DNA of 64,000 bases from Lachnospiraceae bacterium (GTDB taxonomy: Bacteria > Bacillota > Clostridia > Lachnospirales > Lachnospiraceae). Position numbers and translations under genes: made by a program. Positions within the stretch are counted from its first letter, which is position 1. The number at the start of each line of letters is the position of its first letter. Of this stretch, positions 17,776-26,287 are shown piece by piece. The notes below the pieces were generated by a model. It had not been told where the DNA came from. It saw only the letters and a list, made by a program, of their open reading frames with translations, and searched no databases. Where the stretch lies: positions 1-64,000 of the forward strand of contig JAFZOS010000065.1 in assembly GCA_017550535.1 (NCBI GenBank). The letters run 5' to 3'.

Positions 17776-18987
17776 TTACTTTGTCTGCATCAGATACTTC
17801 ATCCCGTCTTTTAAGCCATCAACCGTAAGCCTGTTCATCTTAAACAGACCCTTTACCGCTGTTTCGGCTTCACGCCACGGAGCATTACCCGGCGCCATCT
17901 TGGGATTGAGCCATATTATGCGCCTGAAATTCCTTTTCATCAGTTTAAGCCATTCATAACCGGACAACCCGTCGTTGGGTCCCCTGTAATTGCCGGTATC
18001 CGAATACAGTTCCTCGGGAGCCATTGCGGCATCACCAACTATGATTACCTTGTAATCCCTGTCAAGATTTTTGAATATCCACTCCGTTTCTATCCAGTCA
18101 CCAAATTCACATTCGGGTGTATTATAAAGCCTTGCATATATGCAGTTATGAAAATAGTATGTTTTAACGTCCTTAAAATGATTAGACTTATTAACCGACT
18201 GAAACAGCTCGTTAAGCAGATTACTGTACGGTATCATGGTACCGCCCGAATCCATCAGCAAAAGAAGTTTAACTGTGTTCTTCCTCGGCCTGTCAAAAAC
18301 TATCTGAAGGCATCCGCCGTTATTACAGGTTTTGTCAATCGTACCGTTTATGTCAAGTTCTGTTTTGGGCACGTCAAGTCTTGTGGAAAACTGGCGAAGC
18401 TTCCTTAGTGCAACCTGAAACTGCCTGTTGTCAAGTACGCGGTCATTTCGGAAATCCCTGAATTTCCTTTCGCCTATCACCTGGAATGCCGACTGATATC
18501 CGGTAGTCCCTCCTATCCTTACGCCGCCCATGTGCCCGCCAAGGTTTCCGAAGGAGGAATTACCCATCGTGCCTATCCACTGATTGCCGCCGTTATGCTC
18601 GCTTTCCTGCTCCTTCTGACGCTCCCTGAACTTCTCAAGTACTTCTTCTTTTGTCTCTTCGATCCTGTTGACTTCGCCGTCTATAAGCTTTTTTAACATT
18701 TCCTGCTCGGCGGTTTGTGCAAAATCACTTTTATCGAGCCATCGCTTCATCTGCTCGGAAACATCTTCCGGTTCCATATGTATGCCCTTGAAATATTCAT
18801 TGAAGAGCATATCGTATTTGTCGAACTCATTTTCCGACTTGCACAGTATCATACGGGACAGATAGTAAAATTCGGTGATCCCCGAATGCGCAAGTCCCTT
18901 ATCAAGCGCCTCCATAAGTGTGAGCCACTCCGATAAGGATATATCCATTTCATGATCCTTAAGGAAATAGAAATAGTCGGTAAACAT
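17776..18987 (-). CDS. VWA-domain protein of the CoxE/YehP type
   Basis: A 403-residue protein of the class that partners with MoxR ATPases. The N-terminal half is helical and charged. Residues 130-165 are Gly-rich (FGNLGGHMGGVRIGG). The VWA domain starts near 237 with LLLLMDSGGTM, where the usual metal-binding DxSxS reads D246-S-G-G-T250, so the first MIDAS Ser is replaced by Gly. The gene shares one base (TAATG) with the upstream MoxR gene, showing tight coupling. Function is unknown; MoxR-VWA pairs typically act as chaperones or metal-insertion machines. Confidence 0.8.
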   Translation of the reverse strand: MFTDYFYFLKDHEMDISLSEWLTLMEALDKGLAHSGITEFYYLSRMILCKSENEFDKYDMLFNEYFKGIHMEPEDVSEQMKRWLDKSDFAQTAEQEMLKKLIDGEVNRIEETKEEVLEKFRERQKEQESEHNGGNQWIGTMGNSSFGNLGGHMGGVRIGGTTGYQSAFQVIGERKFRDFRNDRVLDNRQFQVALRKLRQFSTRLDVPKTELDINGTIDKTCNNGGCLQIVFDRPRKNTVKLLLLMDSGGTMIPYSNLLNELFQSVNKSNHFKDVKTYYFHNCIYARLYNTPECEFGDWIETEWIFKNLDRDYKVIIVGDAAMAPEELYSDTGNYRGPNDGLSGYEWLKLMKRNFRRIIWLNPKMAPGNAPWREAETAVKGLFKMNRLTVDGLKDGMKYLMQTK

Positions 18988-19811
18988 TACAGCCCCCGCT
19001 TATGAATGACCGCATCAAGATCCTCATCCTTCTTTACAACAGTCCCGATAAAGGGTAATTCGGAACATATCTTTTGTGTAGGAATGCCGCCAAGCTGCAA
19101 AGCCCTTATCCAGTCGATAAGTTCGGATGTACTCGGTTTTTTCTTTACATCCCTTATTTCTCTTATCTCATAAAATGCCTTTAAGGCTTCCTCAAGGAGG
19201 TTGTCATCAAGCTTTTCAAAATGCGTCTTTACTATCTCACTCATCAGTTCCTTATCGGGAAATGCGATGTAATGGAAGATACACCTTCGAAGGAACGCAT
19301 CGGGCAGCTCCTTCTCGGCATTCGATGTGATTATGACTATCGGACGGTGTTTTGCTTTAACCGTTTCCCTTGTCTCATGGATATAGAACTCCATCTGGTC
19401 AAGCTCCCACAGAAGGTCATTCGGGAACTCAAGATCCGCCTTATCTATCTCGTCAATAAGAAGCACGACCTGCTCATCTGACGAAAATGCCTCGCCGAGT
19501 TTGCCAAGCTTTATATACCTGCTTATATCGTCAACTCCCTCCTCGCCGAACTGTCCGTCATAAAGCCTTTGTATCGTATCGTAAACATACAGTCCGTCCT
19601 GAGCCTTTGTCGTTGACTTGATGTTCCATATGATAAGCTTCATCCCTAAGGATTCCGCGATCGCATTTGCGAGCATTGTCTTTCCTGTGCCCGGTTCACC
19701 CTTTATAAGAAGCGGCTTTTCAAGCATACGTGCCACATTTACCGCCGACATCAGTTCATTTGACGCTACGTATGTCGAGGTACTTTTGAACCCGCCTGCA
19801 TTTATATCCAT
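18987..19811 (-). CDS. MoxR-family AAA+ ATPase
   Basis: A 274-residue AAA+ protein with Walker A GEPGTGKT (38-45), Walker B VVLLIDEIDKAD, sensor-type segment IVIITSNAEKELPDAFLRRC and the MoxR-like arginine-finger region FLRRCIFHYIAFP. The ATG at 19811 is preferred because GAGAGG lies seven bases upstream; an upstream in-frame TTG overlaps that site. It is the first gene of the minus-strand run. Its VWA partner follows directly with a one-base overlap, which supports a functional pair. Confidence 0.88.
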   Translation of the reverse strand: MDINAGGFKSTSTYVASNELMSAVNVARMLEKPLLIKGEPGTGKTMLANAIAESLGMKLIIWNIKSTTKAQDGLYVYDTIQRLYDGQFGEEGVDDISRYIKLGKLGEAFSSDEQVVLLIDEIDKADLEFPNDLLWELDQMEFYIHETRETVKAKHRPIVIITSNAEKELPDAFLRRCIFHYIAFPDKELMSEIVKTHFEKLDDNLLEEALKAFYEIREIRDVKKKPSTSELIDWIRALQLGGIPTQKICSELPFIGTVVKKDEDLDAVIHKRGL

Positions 19812-19922
19812 TTTGTTTCCTCTCAATTCTCACAGTTATTGCATTAAATCATATTTGTAAATAATATACATATATGATAAGATATTTCAGTTGTAAAATC
19901 AATAATAATACTGAGGTGTTCT

Positions 19923-20783
19923 ATGATAAAAGACAAATTCGCCGCAAAACCGACTCTCCTCTCATTTGAGGTCTTTCCGCCCAAAAAGGACGACGATTTT
20001 GCTTCTGTTTTTAGCACGATCGATGAACTTTCGGTACTCGGTCCTGACTTTATAAGCGTCACATACGGTGCCGGCGGAAGCAATTCAAAGAAAACACTTG
20101 AGGTGGCTTCATATATACAGAATGAAAAAGGGATAGATGCTCTGTGTCATATGACCTGCGTAGGATATACCAAGGCAGATCTTGACAAAGCACTTGATGA
20201 ATTCGATCGTTCATCCCTTAAAAACCTCCTTGCTCTTCGCGGTGACAGGCCGGTTTCGATGTCCGACGAACAGTTTAACAGCCGTGAATTTATGTATGCC
20301 AATGAAATGGTCGAATATTTAAGGAGCAAAAAAGGAAACGGCATATGCATAGGAGGTGCGTGTTATCCCGAAAAGCATCCCGAATCAGCGGATCTTAACA
20401 CCGATATAACCAATTTAAAGAAAAAGGTCGATGCGGGACTTGATTTTATGACCACTCAGATGTTCTTTGATAACGAATTGTTCTACAGATATGAGGATCT
20501 TCTTGATAAAAACAACATCACCATTCCCGTAACCTGCGGGATAATGCCGATCACCCGTGCTAATCAACTCGGCCGCAGCGTTACGCTTTCAGGGTCATCG
20601 GTACCGAAAAAACTGAGCGACCTAATAGCACTCCACGGCGACGACAACGACGAGATGTTTAAATACGGAACGCAGTACGCCGCGGACCAGATAAATGATC
20701 TTAAGTCACACGGCGTACGCGGTATCCATATTTATGCCATGAACAATTCAAAAACCGTCAGGGCGATACTTGATATACTTTAA
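19923..20783 (+). CDS. metF: 5,10-methylenetetrahydrofolate reductase
   Basis: Reduces methylene-THF to methyl-THF for methionine synthesis. The 286-residue single-domain TIM barrel begins LLSFEVFPPKKDDD, the family hallmark with the catalytic Glu, and contains SVTYGAGGSN, LLALRGDRP and a FMTTQMFFDN segment. GAGGTG precedes the ATG. It is transcribed alone between divergent moxR and convergent gpsA. No acsE, metH or Wood-Ljungdahl gene is adjacent, so a methionine role is more likely than acetogenesis (inference). Confidence 0.93.
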   Translation: MIKDKFAAKPTLLSFEVFPPKKDDDFASVFSTIDELSVLGPDFISVTYGAGGSNSKKTLEVASYIQNEKGIDALCHMTCVGYTKADLDKALDEFDRSSLKNLLALRGDRPVSMSDEQFNSREFMYANEMVEYLRSKKGNGICIGGACYPEKHPESADLNTDITNLKKKVDAGLDFMTTQMFFDNELFYRYEDLLDKNNITIPVTCGIMPITRANQLGRSVTLSGSSVPKKLSDLIALHGDDNDEMFKYGTQYAADQINDLKSHGVRGIHIYAMNNSKTVRAILDIL

Positions 20784-20790
20784 AGTTTTA

Positions 20791-21801
20791 CTACTCCCAT
20801 CCGAACGATCCGTTCTCGTCGCGGCGGTCACGCAGCATAAGATCCTTTACTGCCTCAGCAGCCGGCTTATTTTCAAACAGGATCATATTAACCTGATCTA
20901 TGATAGGAAGATCAACGCCGTATTTTTCACCCAGGGCCTTGGCAGCCTTGGCGGAATAAACTCCTTCCACCACCATCTTTACCTCAGCCATCGCCTCGTC
21001 CATTGTCTTCCCCTGTCCGATAAGTATACCTGCACGGCGGTTCCTGGAATGCATGCTTGCGCATGTTACTATAAGATCACCGATACCTGTAAGGCCTCCG
21101 AAAGTTTCGAGCTTGCCTCCCATCTTTACCCCAAGGCGGCCTATCTCGGCAATTCCCCTGGTGATAAGTGCAGCCTTTGTGTTATCCCCGTATCCGAGCC
21201 CGTCTGCTATTCCTGCGGCAAGCGCCACTACATTTTTAAGCGCCGCACCTAATTCCATCCCAAGTACATCCGAGCTTGTATATACCCTGAAGTTCTCATT
21301 CATAAAGATGTTCTGAACGTATTTTGCGGTGTCCTTATCGGCAGCACCGGCAACACAGGTTGTCGGGATGCATCGTCCCACTTCCTCCGCATGCGAAGGT
21401 CCGCACAAAACAGCTACCCTGCACTGCGGTATTTCCTGCTTTATAACCTGTGACAGAGTCATCAGGGAATCTTCCTCGACACCCTTTGCAACGCTTACTA
21501 TAAGCTGCCCGTCGGCAACATGATCCCTCATCATCCTTGAGGTTGAACGCGTAAATGGTGAAGGTACCGCCAAAACGAGCACCTCTTTGTTTTCGCATGC
21601 AGCTTTAAGATCGGTCGTGAAGATCATATCTTCCGGAAGCTTTACTCCCGGCAGCTTATCAAGATGCTCATGGCTTTCCTCAAGCATCTTTATCTCATCC
21701 TCAACTATTGACCATACAGTAACTTCATGTCCGTTATTATGAAGTACTATGGAAAGCGCCGTCCCCCAGCTTCCCGCTCCTATTACAGCAACCCTGGACA
21801 T
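20791..21801 (-). CDS. gpsA: NAD(P)-dependent glycerol-3-phosphate dehydrogenase
   Basis: Makes sn-glycerol-3-phosphate for phospholipid synthesis. The N-terminal dinucleotide fold shows VAVIGAGSWGTALS, followed by LAVPSPFTRS, SVAKGVEEDSL, LCGPSHAEEV, the catalytic Lys in GAALKNVVALAAG and TFGGLTGIGDLIVTC. ATG 21801 has GGAGG eight bases upstream and yields the usual 336 residues; earlier in-frame starts overlap plsY. It ends the conserved clostridial cluster DUF512-der-plsY-gpsA. Confidence 0.95.
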   Translation of the reverse strand: MSRVAVIGAGSWGTALSIVLHNNGHEVTVWSIVEDEIKMLEESHEHLDKLPGVKLPEDMIFTTDLKAACENKEVLVLAVPSPFTRSTSRMMRDHVADGQLIVSVAKGVEEDSLMTLSQVIKQEIPQCRVAVLCGPSHAEEVGRCIPTTCVAGAADKDTAKYVQNIFMNENFRVYTSSDVLGMELGAALKNVVALAAGIADGLGYGDNTKAALITRGIAEIGRLGVKMGGKLETFGGLTGIGDLIVTCASMHSRNRRAGILIGQGKTMDEAMAEVKMVVEGVYSAKAAKALGEKYGVDLPIIDQVNMILFENKPAAEAVKDLMLRDRRDENGSFGWE

Positions 21802-21829
21802 CTTAAAATCCTCCGTTTCTGTTTTCCTG

Positions 21830-22528
21830 TCACTTATCATCGTCGATCTTTATCTCGGGCTTGCCTTTTAAATATGTCTTTCTTTCATTACCGGCAAGCA
21901 GCCGTTTTATATTCTCCTTATGACGGTATATCGCCATAAATGTCAGTAATCCGAAAATAATAAAATACTCGGTAAGAAGCGCCCTGTTTGATCCCGAAGG
22001 AAATCCGTATGCTCCCTTTAAGCCAAAAACGATTATGGTTACAAACAGCGTTATATAGCCAACGATCGAACCAAGCGAAACATAATTTGTGATCAAAAAG
22101 ATCACAAGAAACATACCGAATCCGATTAAAGTCACAAGTATCCCATGCTTTATCAGAAAGCAGTATGATAATGCCATCCCCAGAGTGGCTGCTATGCCTT
22201 TGCCGCCTTTAAAATTCATATAGAACGGGAAATTATGTCCCAGAATCACACCGGCCGAAGCATAAAGCGCAAGCAGGCATATGATATCACCAAAACCTTT
22301 CCCGAAAATAAGTTTTACAAGAAGCACTGCAACAATACATTTTAAGGCATCGCCCAGAAGCACCAAAGCTCCGTACTTTTTCCCCATTGTCCTTAATACA
22401 TTTGTTGTTCCGGCATTTTTGCTTCCGTAATCCCTTATGTCGATCCCTTTCGCCCTGCCTACCAGGTAACCTGTCTGTATGAGTCCCAGCGCATATCCCA
22501 TTATAAGACATATGATACGCTGCATCAC
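21830..22528 (-). CDS. plsY: Acyl-phosphate:glycerol-3-phosphate acyltransferase
   Basis: An integral membrane enzyme that starts phosphatidic acid synthesis. Family signatures are visible: [13 protein letters not shown] (motif 1), [17 protein letters not shown] (motif 2) and a third motif near the C-terminal [15 protein letters not shown]. About five to seven hydrophobic helices fit the family. The 232 residues are slightly longer than usual owing to a charged tail. Its ATG overlaps the der stop by 4 nt, and gpsA, which makes its substrate, follows 28 nt later. Confidence 0.94.
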   Translation of the reverse strand: MMQRIICLIMGYALGLIQTGYLVGRAKGIDIRDYGSKNAGTTNVLRTMGKKYGALVLLGDALKCIVAVLLVKLIFGKGFGDIICLLALYASAGVILGHNFPFYMNFKGGKGIAATLGMALSYCFLIKHGILVTLIGFGMFLVIFLITNYVSLGSIVGYITLFVTIIVFGLKGAYGFPSGSNRALLTEYFIIFGLLTFMAIYRHKENIKRLLAGNERKTYLKGKPEIKIDDDK

Positions 22529-23847
22529 TTCTCGCCCCTCTCCCTTATAATAAATTTAAGCGGTGTGCCCCTGAAACCGAAGGCCTCCCTTATCTGATTC
22601 TCGATATAACGGGTATATGAAAAATGCATCAGTTCCTTATCGTTTACGAAGATCACAAAAGTCGGCGGCTTAACCGCTACCTGTGTCATATAGAAAAGTT
22701 TAAGACGCTTACCCTTATCGGCCGGCGGCTGCTGCATTGCCACCGCCTCCGTCATTATCTCGTTAAGTACACCGGTCTGTATCCTCATTGAATGGTTGGA
22801 TACCACCATGTCGATCATATCAAAAAGCCTGTTAAGACGCTGACCCGTTTTGGCTGAAATAAATATCAGCTCGGCATATGGCATGTATGAAAGCGTCTGC
22901 CTTATCCTGCTTTCATACTCGTATACGGTCTTGTCGTTCTTCTCGATAGCATCCCACTTATTAACGGCAATGATCACACCCTTGCCGCTGTCATGCGCAA
23001 TACCAGCTATTTTTGCTTCCTGTTCGGTCACGCCTTCGACCGCATCTATTACAAGTACCACCACATCGGAGCGTTCAACCGCACTTACCGTGCGTACTAC
23101 CATATAGTGCTCAAGCTCTTCCTTGACCTTGTTCTTACGCCTGAGACCCGCAGTGTCTATAAATACATACTCCCTGCCGTTATGCATTACCGGAGTATCC
23201 ACCGCATCCCTTGTTGTACCGGCGATATCGGATACGATAACACGATCCTCGCCTATCAGCTTATTTATGATCGAGGACTTGCCCACATTCGGCTTACCGA
23301 CTATTGCTATCCTCGGACGTTCGTCATCCTCGTCGTTATTGCTTCCTTCGGGAAAATACGAAACGACCACATCGAGCATATCACCGAGTCCCATCATATT
23401 TGCCGAAGATATCGCATATGGCTCGCCTATTCCCAGGTTATAAAACTCATATACGTCGTTTCCGTATTTTTTTATATCGTCGACCTTATTAACTGCAAGC
23501 ACCACCGGCTTCTTTGCGCGCCTTAACATATCGGCCACTTTGCTGTCGGCATCCTGCAGTCCCTGCTTTACATCCACCATGAAAATGATGACATCTGCGG
23601 TATCTATAGCTATCTGAGCCTGCTCGCGCATCTGAGACAATATGATGTCCTTGCTTTCGGGCTCGATACCGCCGGTATCAATGAGCGTAAAATCATGGTC
23701 AAGCCATGAAACCTCGGCATATATCCTGTCCCTTGTGATCCCGGGTGTATCCTTTACAATGCTTATCCTTGATCCCGCAAGCGCATTAAACAATGTCGAC
23801 TTACCGACGTTGGGGCGCCCTACGACAGCCACTATCGGCTTACTCAT
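22525..23847 (-). CDS. der: Ribosome-assembly GTPase Der (EngA)
   Basis: An essential double GTPase for 50S ribosome maturation. It has two G domains: first GRPNVGKST (G1), DTGG (G3) and NKVD (G4); second [13 protein letters not shown] and NKWD; then the C-terminal KH-like domain ending [12 protein letters not shown]. The 440-residue length is typical. Its start overlaps the end of the DUF512 gene by 8 nt and its stop overlaps plsY by 4 nt. Confidence 0.96.
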   Translation of the reverse strand: MSKPIVAVVGRPNVGKSTLFNALAGSRISIVKDTPGITRDRIYAEVSWLDHDFTLIDTGGIEPESKDIILSQMREQAQIAIDTADVIIFMVDVKQGLQDADSKVADMLRRAKKPVVLAVNKVDDIKKYGNDVYEFYNLGIGEPYAISSANMMGLGDMLDVVVSYFPEGSNNDEDDERPRIAIVGKPNVGKSSIINKLIGEDRVIVSDIAGTTRDAVDTPVMHNGREYVFIDTAGLRRKNKVKEELEHYMVVRTVSAVERSDVVVLVIDAVEGVTEQEAKIAGIAHDSGKGVIIAVNKWDAIEKNDKTVYEYESRIRQTLSYMPYAELIFISAKTGQRLNRLFDMIDMVVSNHSMRIQTGVLNEIMTEAVAMQQPPADKGKRLKLFYMTQVAVKPPTFVIFVNDKELMHFSYTRYIENQIREAFGFRGTPLKFIIRERGEK

Positions 23848-25183
23848 AAATCTTCTCTCCCACTGCCTTTTCCACGAAATCCCATCCGCTTGATTTTACA
23901 ATATCTATGGGTACTTGTAAAGAATTTTCAAGGTCCGGAAGGCGCATGTCATCAAGGAAAACGTCCTCTCCCGAACGCAGTACACAATGCGGCAGTATCA
24001 AACACTCGCCCAGTTCTTTCCCCTCAAGCTGAGCCTTTATATCACGTCCCGTGAGAAGCCCCGCAACTGTGATCATTTCACCGAAGAAATCATTCCTGAT
24101 ATCATATACGTTTATCTTAAGACCGGGCATTATATCCATAAGCCTTTCGGCCATATCCGATATATAGGGAGTCGCTAGCCTGCCGGTAGCCACCGATACA
24201 TTTCTTTTAATATCTGTAATACCATCATGAGTTTTTATATACCCGGTCAGGTAGTCAAGTGCCTCATCAAATTCATCCAGCAAAAGGCGTATCATACCGA
24301 CTCCGTTTTCAAGCTGGGGATATCCGTCATATCTTTCTTTCTCTGGCATTTCCCTTCCTGCGAGCAGATAAAATTCATCCGAAGCATGTACAAAATGGAG
24401 CCTGCATTTTTCATAAGCTGCGTTCTGAAATTCCTCGATAAGATCTATGGTTCTTTCCGCATCTTTCCTGCAAAACGGTTCAAGAGGATAAAGACCGTCC
24501 CTGTACTTTGACAGTCCGACCGGCACGACAGAAACGCTTTCAAGATACGGGATATATTTCATAAGGTCTTCTATGCTACGCTTAAGTTCGTCTCCGTCAT
24601 TTATGCCCTTGCAAAGAACTATCTGACCGTTCATCGTAATACCGGCATCAAAAAGCCTGTCCACCTTTTTAAGCGCCTCGCCTGCGAACCTGTTATTTAA
24701 CATCATGCACCTTAATTTGGGATTGGTTGTCTGAAACGATATGTTTATAGGTGACATGTGATATTTAATTATCCTGTCAAGATCGTGATCGCTCATGTTT
24801 GTGAGCGTTATATAGTTGCCCTGAAGAAATGAAAGCCTGGAATCGTCATCCTTAAAATACAGGGTAGAACGCATCCCGGGCGGCATCTGGTCTATAAAGC
24901 AAAAAATACACTTGTTATTACATGATCGGTAACTGTCCATAAGACCGTTATCGAATTCTATCCCAAGGTCCTCATCCGGTTCCTTGTCGATCTCGAGAAG
25001 CCACTGATCGCCGTCGGGTTTCTCAATGAGGACTTCAAGGTAATCATCCGAGGCAAGGTACTGATAATCGAAGACATCATCCATCTCCTGATCATTGATC
25101 TTAAGGAGAAAGTCGCCTGCCTCAATGTCCATCTCTTCTGCTATGCTGTTATTTAATACCCGGGCTATCTTGTGTTTCTTCAT
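23840..25183 (-). CDS. DUF512 radical-SAM-like protein with PDZ-like N-terminus
   Basis: A 447-residue protein. The N-terminal ~60 residues ([19 protein letters not shown]) form a PDZ-like domain. A cluster-binding CX3CX2C motif follows at Cys88, Cys92 and Cys95 ([15 protein letters not shown]), then radical-SAM-barrel-like segments ([24 protein letters not shown]) and the C-terminal DUF512 region. The family sits next to der in many Clostridia; its reaction is not established. It abuts dut with no gap (TAA then ATG) and has no clear ribosome binding site, suggesting translational coupling to dut. Confidence 0.88.
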   Translation of the reverse strand: MKKHKIARVLNNSIAEEMDIEAGDFLLKINDQEMDDVFDYQYLASDDYLEVLIEKPDGDQWLLEIDKEPDEDLGIEFDNGLMDSYRSCNNKCIFCFIDQMPPGMRSTLYFKDDDSRLSFLQGNYITLTNMSDHDLDRIIKYHMSPINISFQTTNPKLRCMMLNNRFAGEALKKVDRLFDAGITMNGQIVLCKGINDGDELKRSIEDLMKYIPYLESVSVVPVGLSKYRDGLYPLEPFCRKDAERTIDLIEEFQNAAYEKCRLHFVHASDEFYLLAGREMPEKERYDGYPQLENGVGMIRLLLDEFDEALDYLTGYIKTHDGITDIKRNVSVATGRLATPYISDMAERLMDIMPGLKINVYDIRNDFFGEMITVAGLLTGRDIKAQLEGKELGECLILPHCVLRSGEDVFLDDMRLPDLENSLQVPIDIVKSSGWDFVEKAVGEKIYE

Positions 25184-25630
25184 TTAACTAATGCCGGTCG
25201 ATCCGAAACCCCCGCGAGCCTCACCGTCATCGGTGGGTGCTGCCTCCACAAATTCAATCACCGGTTGGTGTTTTATGATGCGGAACTGACACACGCGGTC
25301 ATTTACATGGATCTCGGTATCCCGGACAGCATAAACGGGCATCATGAGCACATCCTTGCTGCTTGTCTTGCCGTAGGATTCATCAACCACTCCGATGCTG
25401 TTTGTCTGGATTATGCCGAAGTTTTTAAACGTTGAACTGCGCGGAGCTATGAGCATCTCGTATCCGTCAGGAAGGCTCATTGAAACACCAAGATTGATAA
25501 GGTGAAAATCACCCTTCTTAAGCGTTATATCCTCAGCAGAACGCAAGTCGATCCAGTCGGACTTGCCCTCGATGTATGTAAGCTTGTCGATCTTGTCGGA
25601 AAGGTAAGTTATCTTTATTGTTTCTTTCAT
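25184..25630 (-). CDS. dut: dUTP diphosphatase
   Basis: Hydrolyses dUTP to dUMP, preventing uracil incorporation and feeding dTMP synthesis. All five trimeric dUTPase motifs are readable in 148 residues: DLRSAED (28-34), PRSST (63-67), IGVVDESYGK (79-88, catalytic Asp83), RVCQF (112-116) and RGGFGSTG (139-146). ATG 25630 is chosen because GGAGG lies seven bases upstream; a longer reading would run into the structured intergenic element. It follows nrdG, linking dNTP production and sanitation. The SD directly abuts the right arm of the inverted-repeat element. Confidence 0.95.
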   Translation of the reverse strand: MKETIKITYLSDKIDKLTYIEGKSDWIDLRSAEDITLKKGDFHLINLGVSMSLPDGYEMLIAPRSSTFKNFGIIQTNSIGVVDESYGKTSSKDVLMMPVYAVRDTEIHVNDRVCQFRIIKHQPVIEFVEAAPTDDGEARGGFGSTGIS

Positions 25631-25642
25631 GGTAGTTCCTCC

Positions 25643-25777
25643 ATAATTATTCAGTACAGACTCAAAATGCTTCGCATTTTTCGTTGTCCAAATCCATCCA
25701 ATACAGAAATTTATTCTTACGCTCATATGCAAGCATATCGCGTAATAATATATTTCTGTGCTGTACTGAATAATTAT
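25643..25777. repeat. Structured inverted-repeat element between nrdG and dut
   Basis: A perfect 17-bp terminal inverted repeat (25643-25659 and 25761-25777, core TCAGTACAG / CTGTACTGA) encloses two further hairpins. One is long and imperfect at 25703-25759 (ACAGAAAT paired with ATTTCTGT, inner ATATGC-AA-GCATAT). The other is AAAATGC-TTC-GCATTTT at 25664-25680. On the transcribed strand this folds as a three-way junction. The outermost ATAATTAT is itself palindromic, so the ends can equally be read as an 8-bp direct repeat flanking a 119-bp element with 9-bp inverted ends. The nrdG stop codon lies in one arm and the dut ribosome binding site abuts the other. Confidence 0.75.
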
Positions 25778-26286
25778 TCATAATAGTCGGGGCAGTGGAT
25801 AACGGGTGTTAAAGGATTGTCGCTGTTAAGGGTTTCCTGAACATCGATAACTCTTTGATTGCTACTGCCCTTCCACCTTAACTTTACATCCTTTTTATCC
25901 GCTTCAAACTCACCGTCTACCAAAACATCAATATATTTCATAACGGGCAGCTCATATATGCTTTCCCAGTCCGCACCGGTATAAAGCCAAATTGTTTTAT
26001 CGGGATACTTATCCCTTATCTCACCTGCAAGCACAGTTATATCCATAAGGTTTGCCTGATGAAGGGGATCGCCCCCGCTTAAGGTGATGCCCGAAATATA
26101 ATCCCTGTCAAGTTCATTAAAAAGTTCCTGCTTAACTTCATCGTTAAAAGGAAGTCCCCCGTCGGGATCCCATGTAACGGGATTGTGGCAGTCCTTACAG
26201 CAATGATCGCATCCCGCCACCCACAGGACAACACGCAGGCCGTCGCCGTTTAGCATATCGTCCTTTGTTATGTTGTGGTACCTCAT
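25774..26286 (-). CDS. nrdG: Anaerobic ribonucleotide reductase activating protein
   Basis: A radical-SAM activase that installs the glycyl radical on NrdD. The 4Fe-4S/SAM motif CX3CX2C is at Cys26, Cys30 and Cys33 (AGCDHCCKDCHNP), followed by GITLSGGDPLH (SAM-binding GGDP). The 170-residue length is typical of the compact NrdG class. The gene begins one nucleotide after the nrdD stop. Its TAA stop lies inside the right arm of the intergenic inverted repeat. Confidence 0.95.
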   Translation of the reverse strand: MRYHNITKDDMLNGDGLRVVLWVAGCDHCCKDCHNPVTWDPDGGLPFNDEVKQELFNELDRDYISGITLSGGDPLHQANLMDITVLAGEIRDKYPDKTIWLYTGADWESIYELPVMKYIDVLVDGEFEADKKDVKLRWKGSSNQRVIDVQETLNSDNPLTPVIHCPDYYE

Positions 26287-26287
26287 G

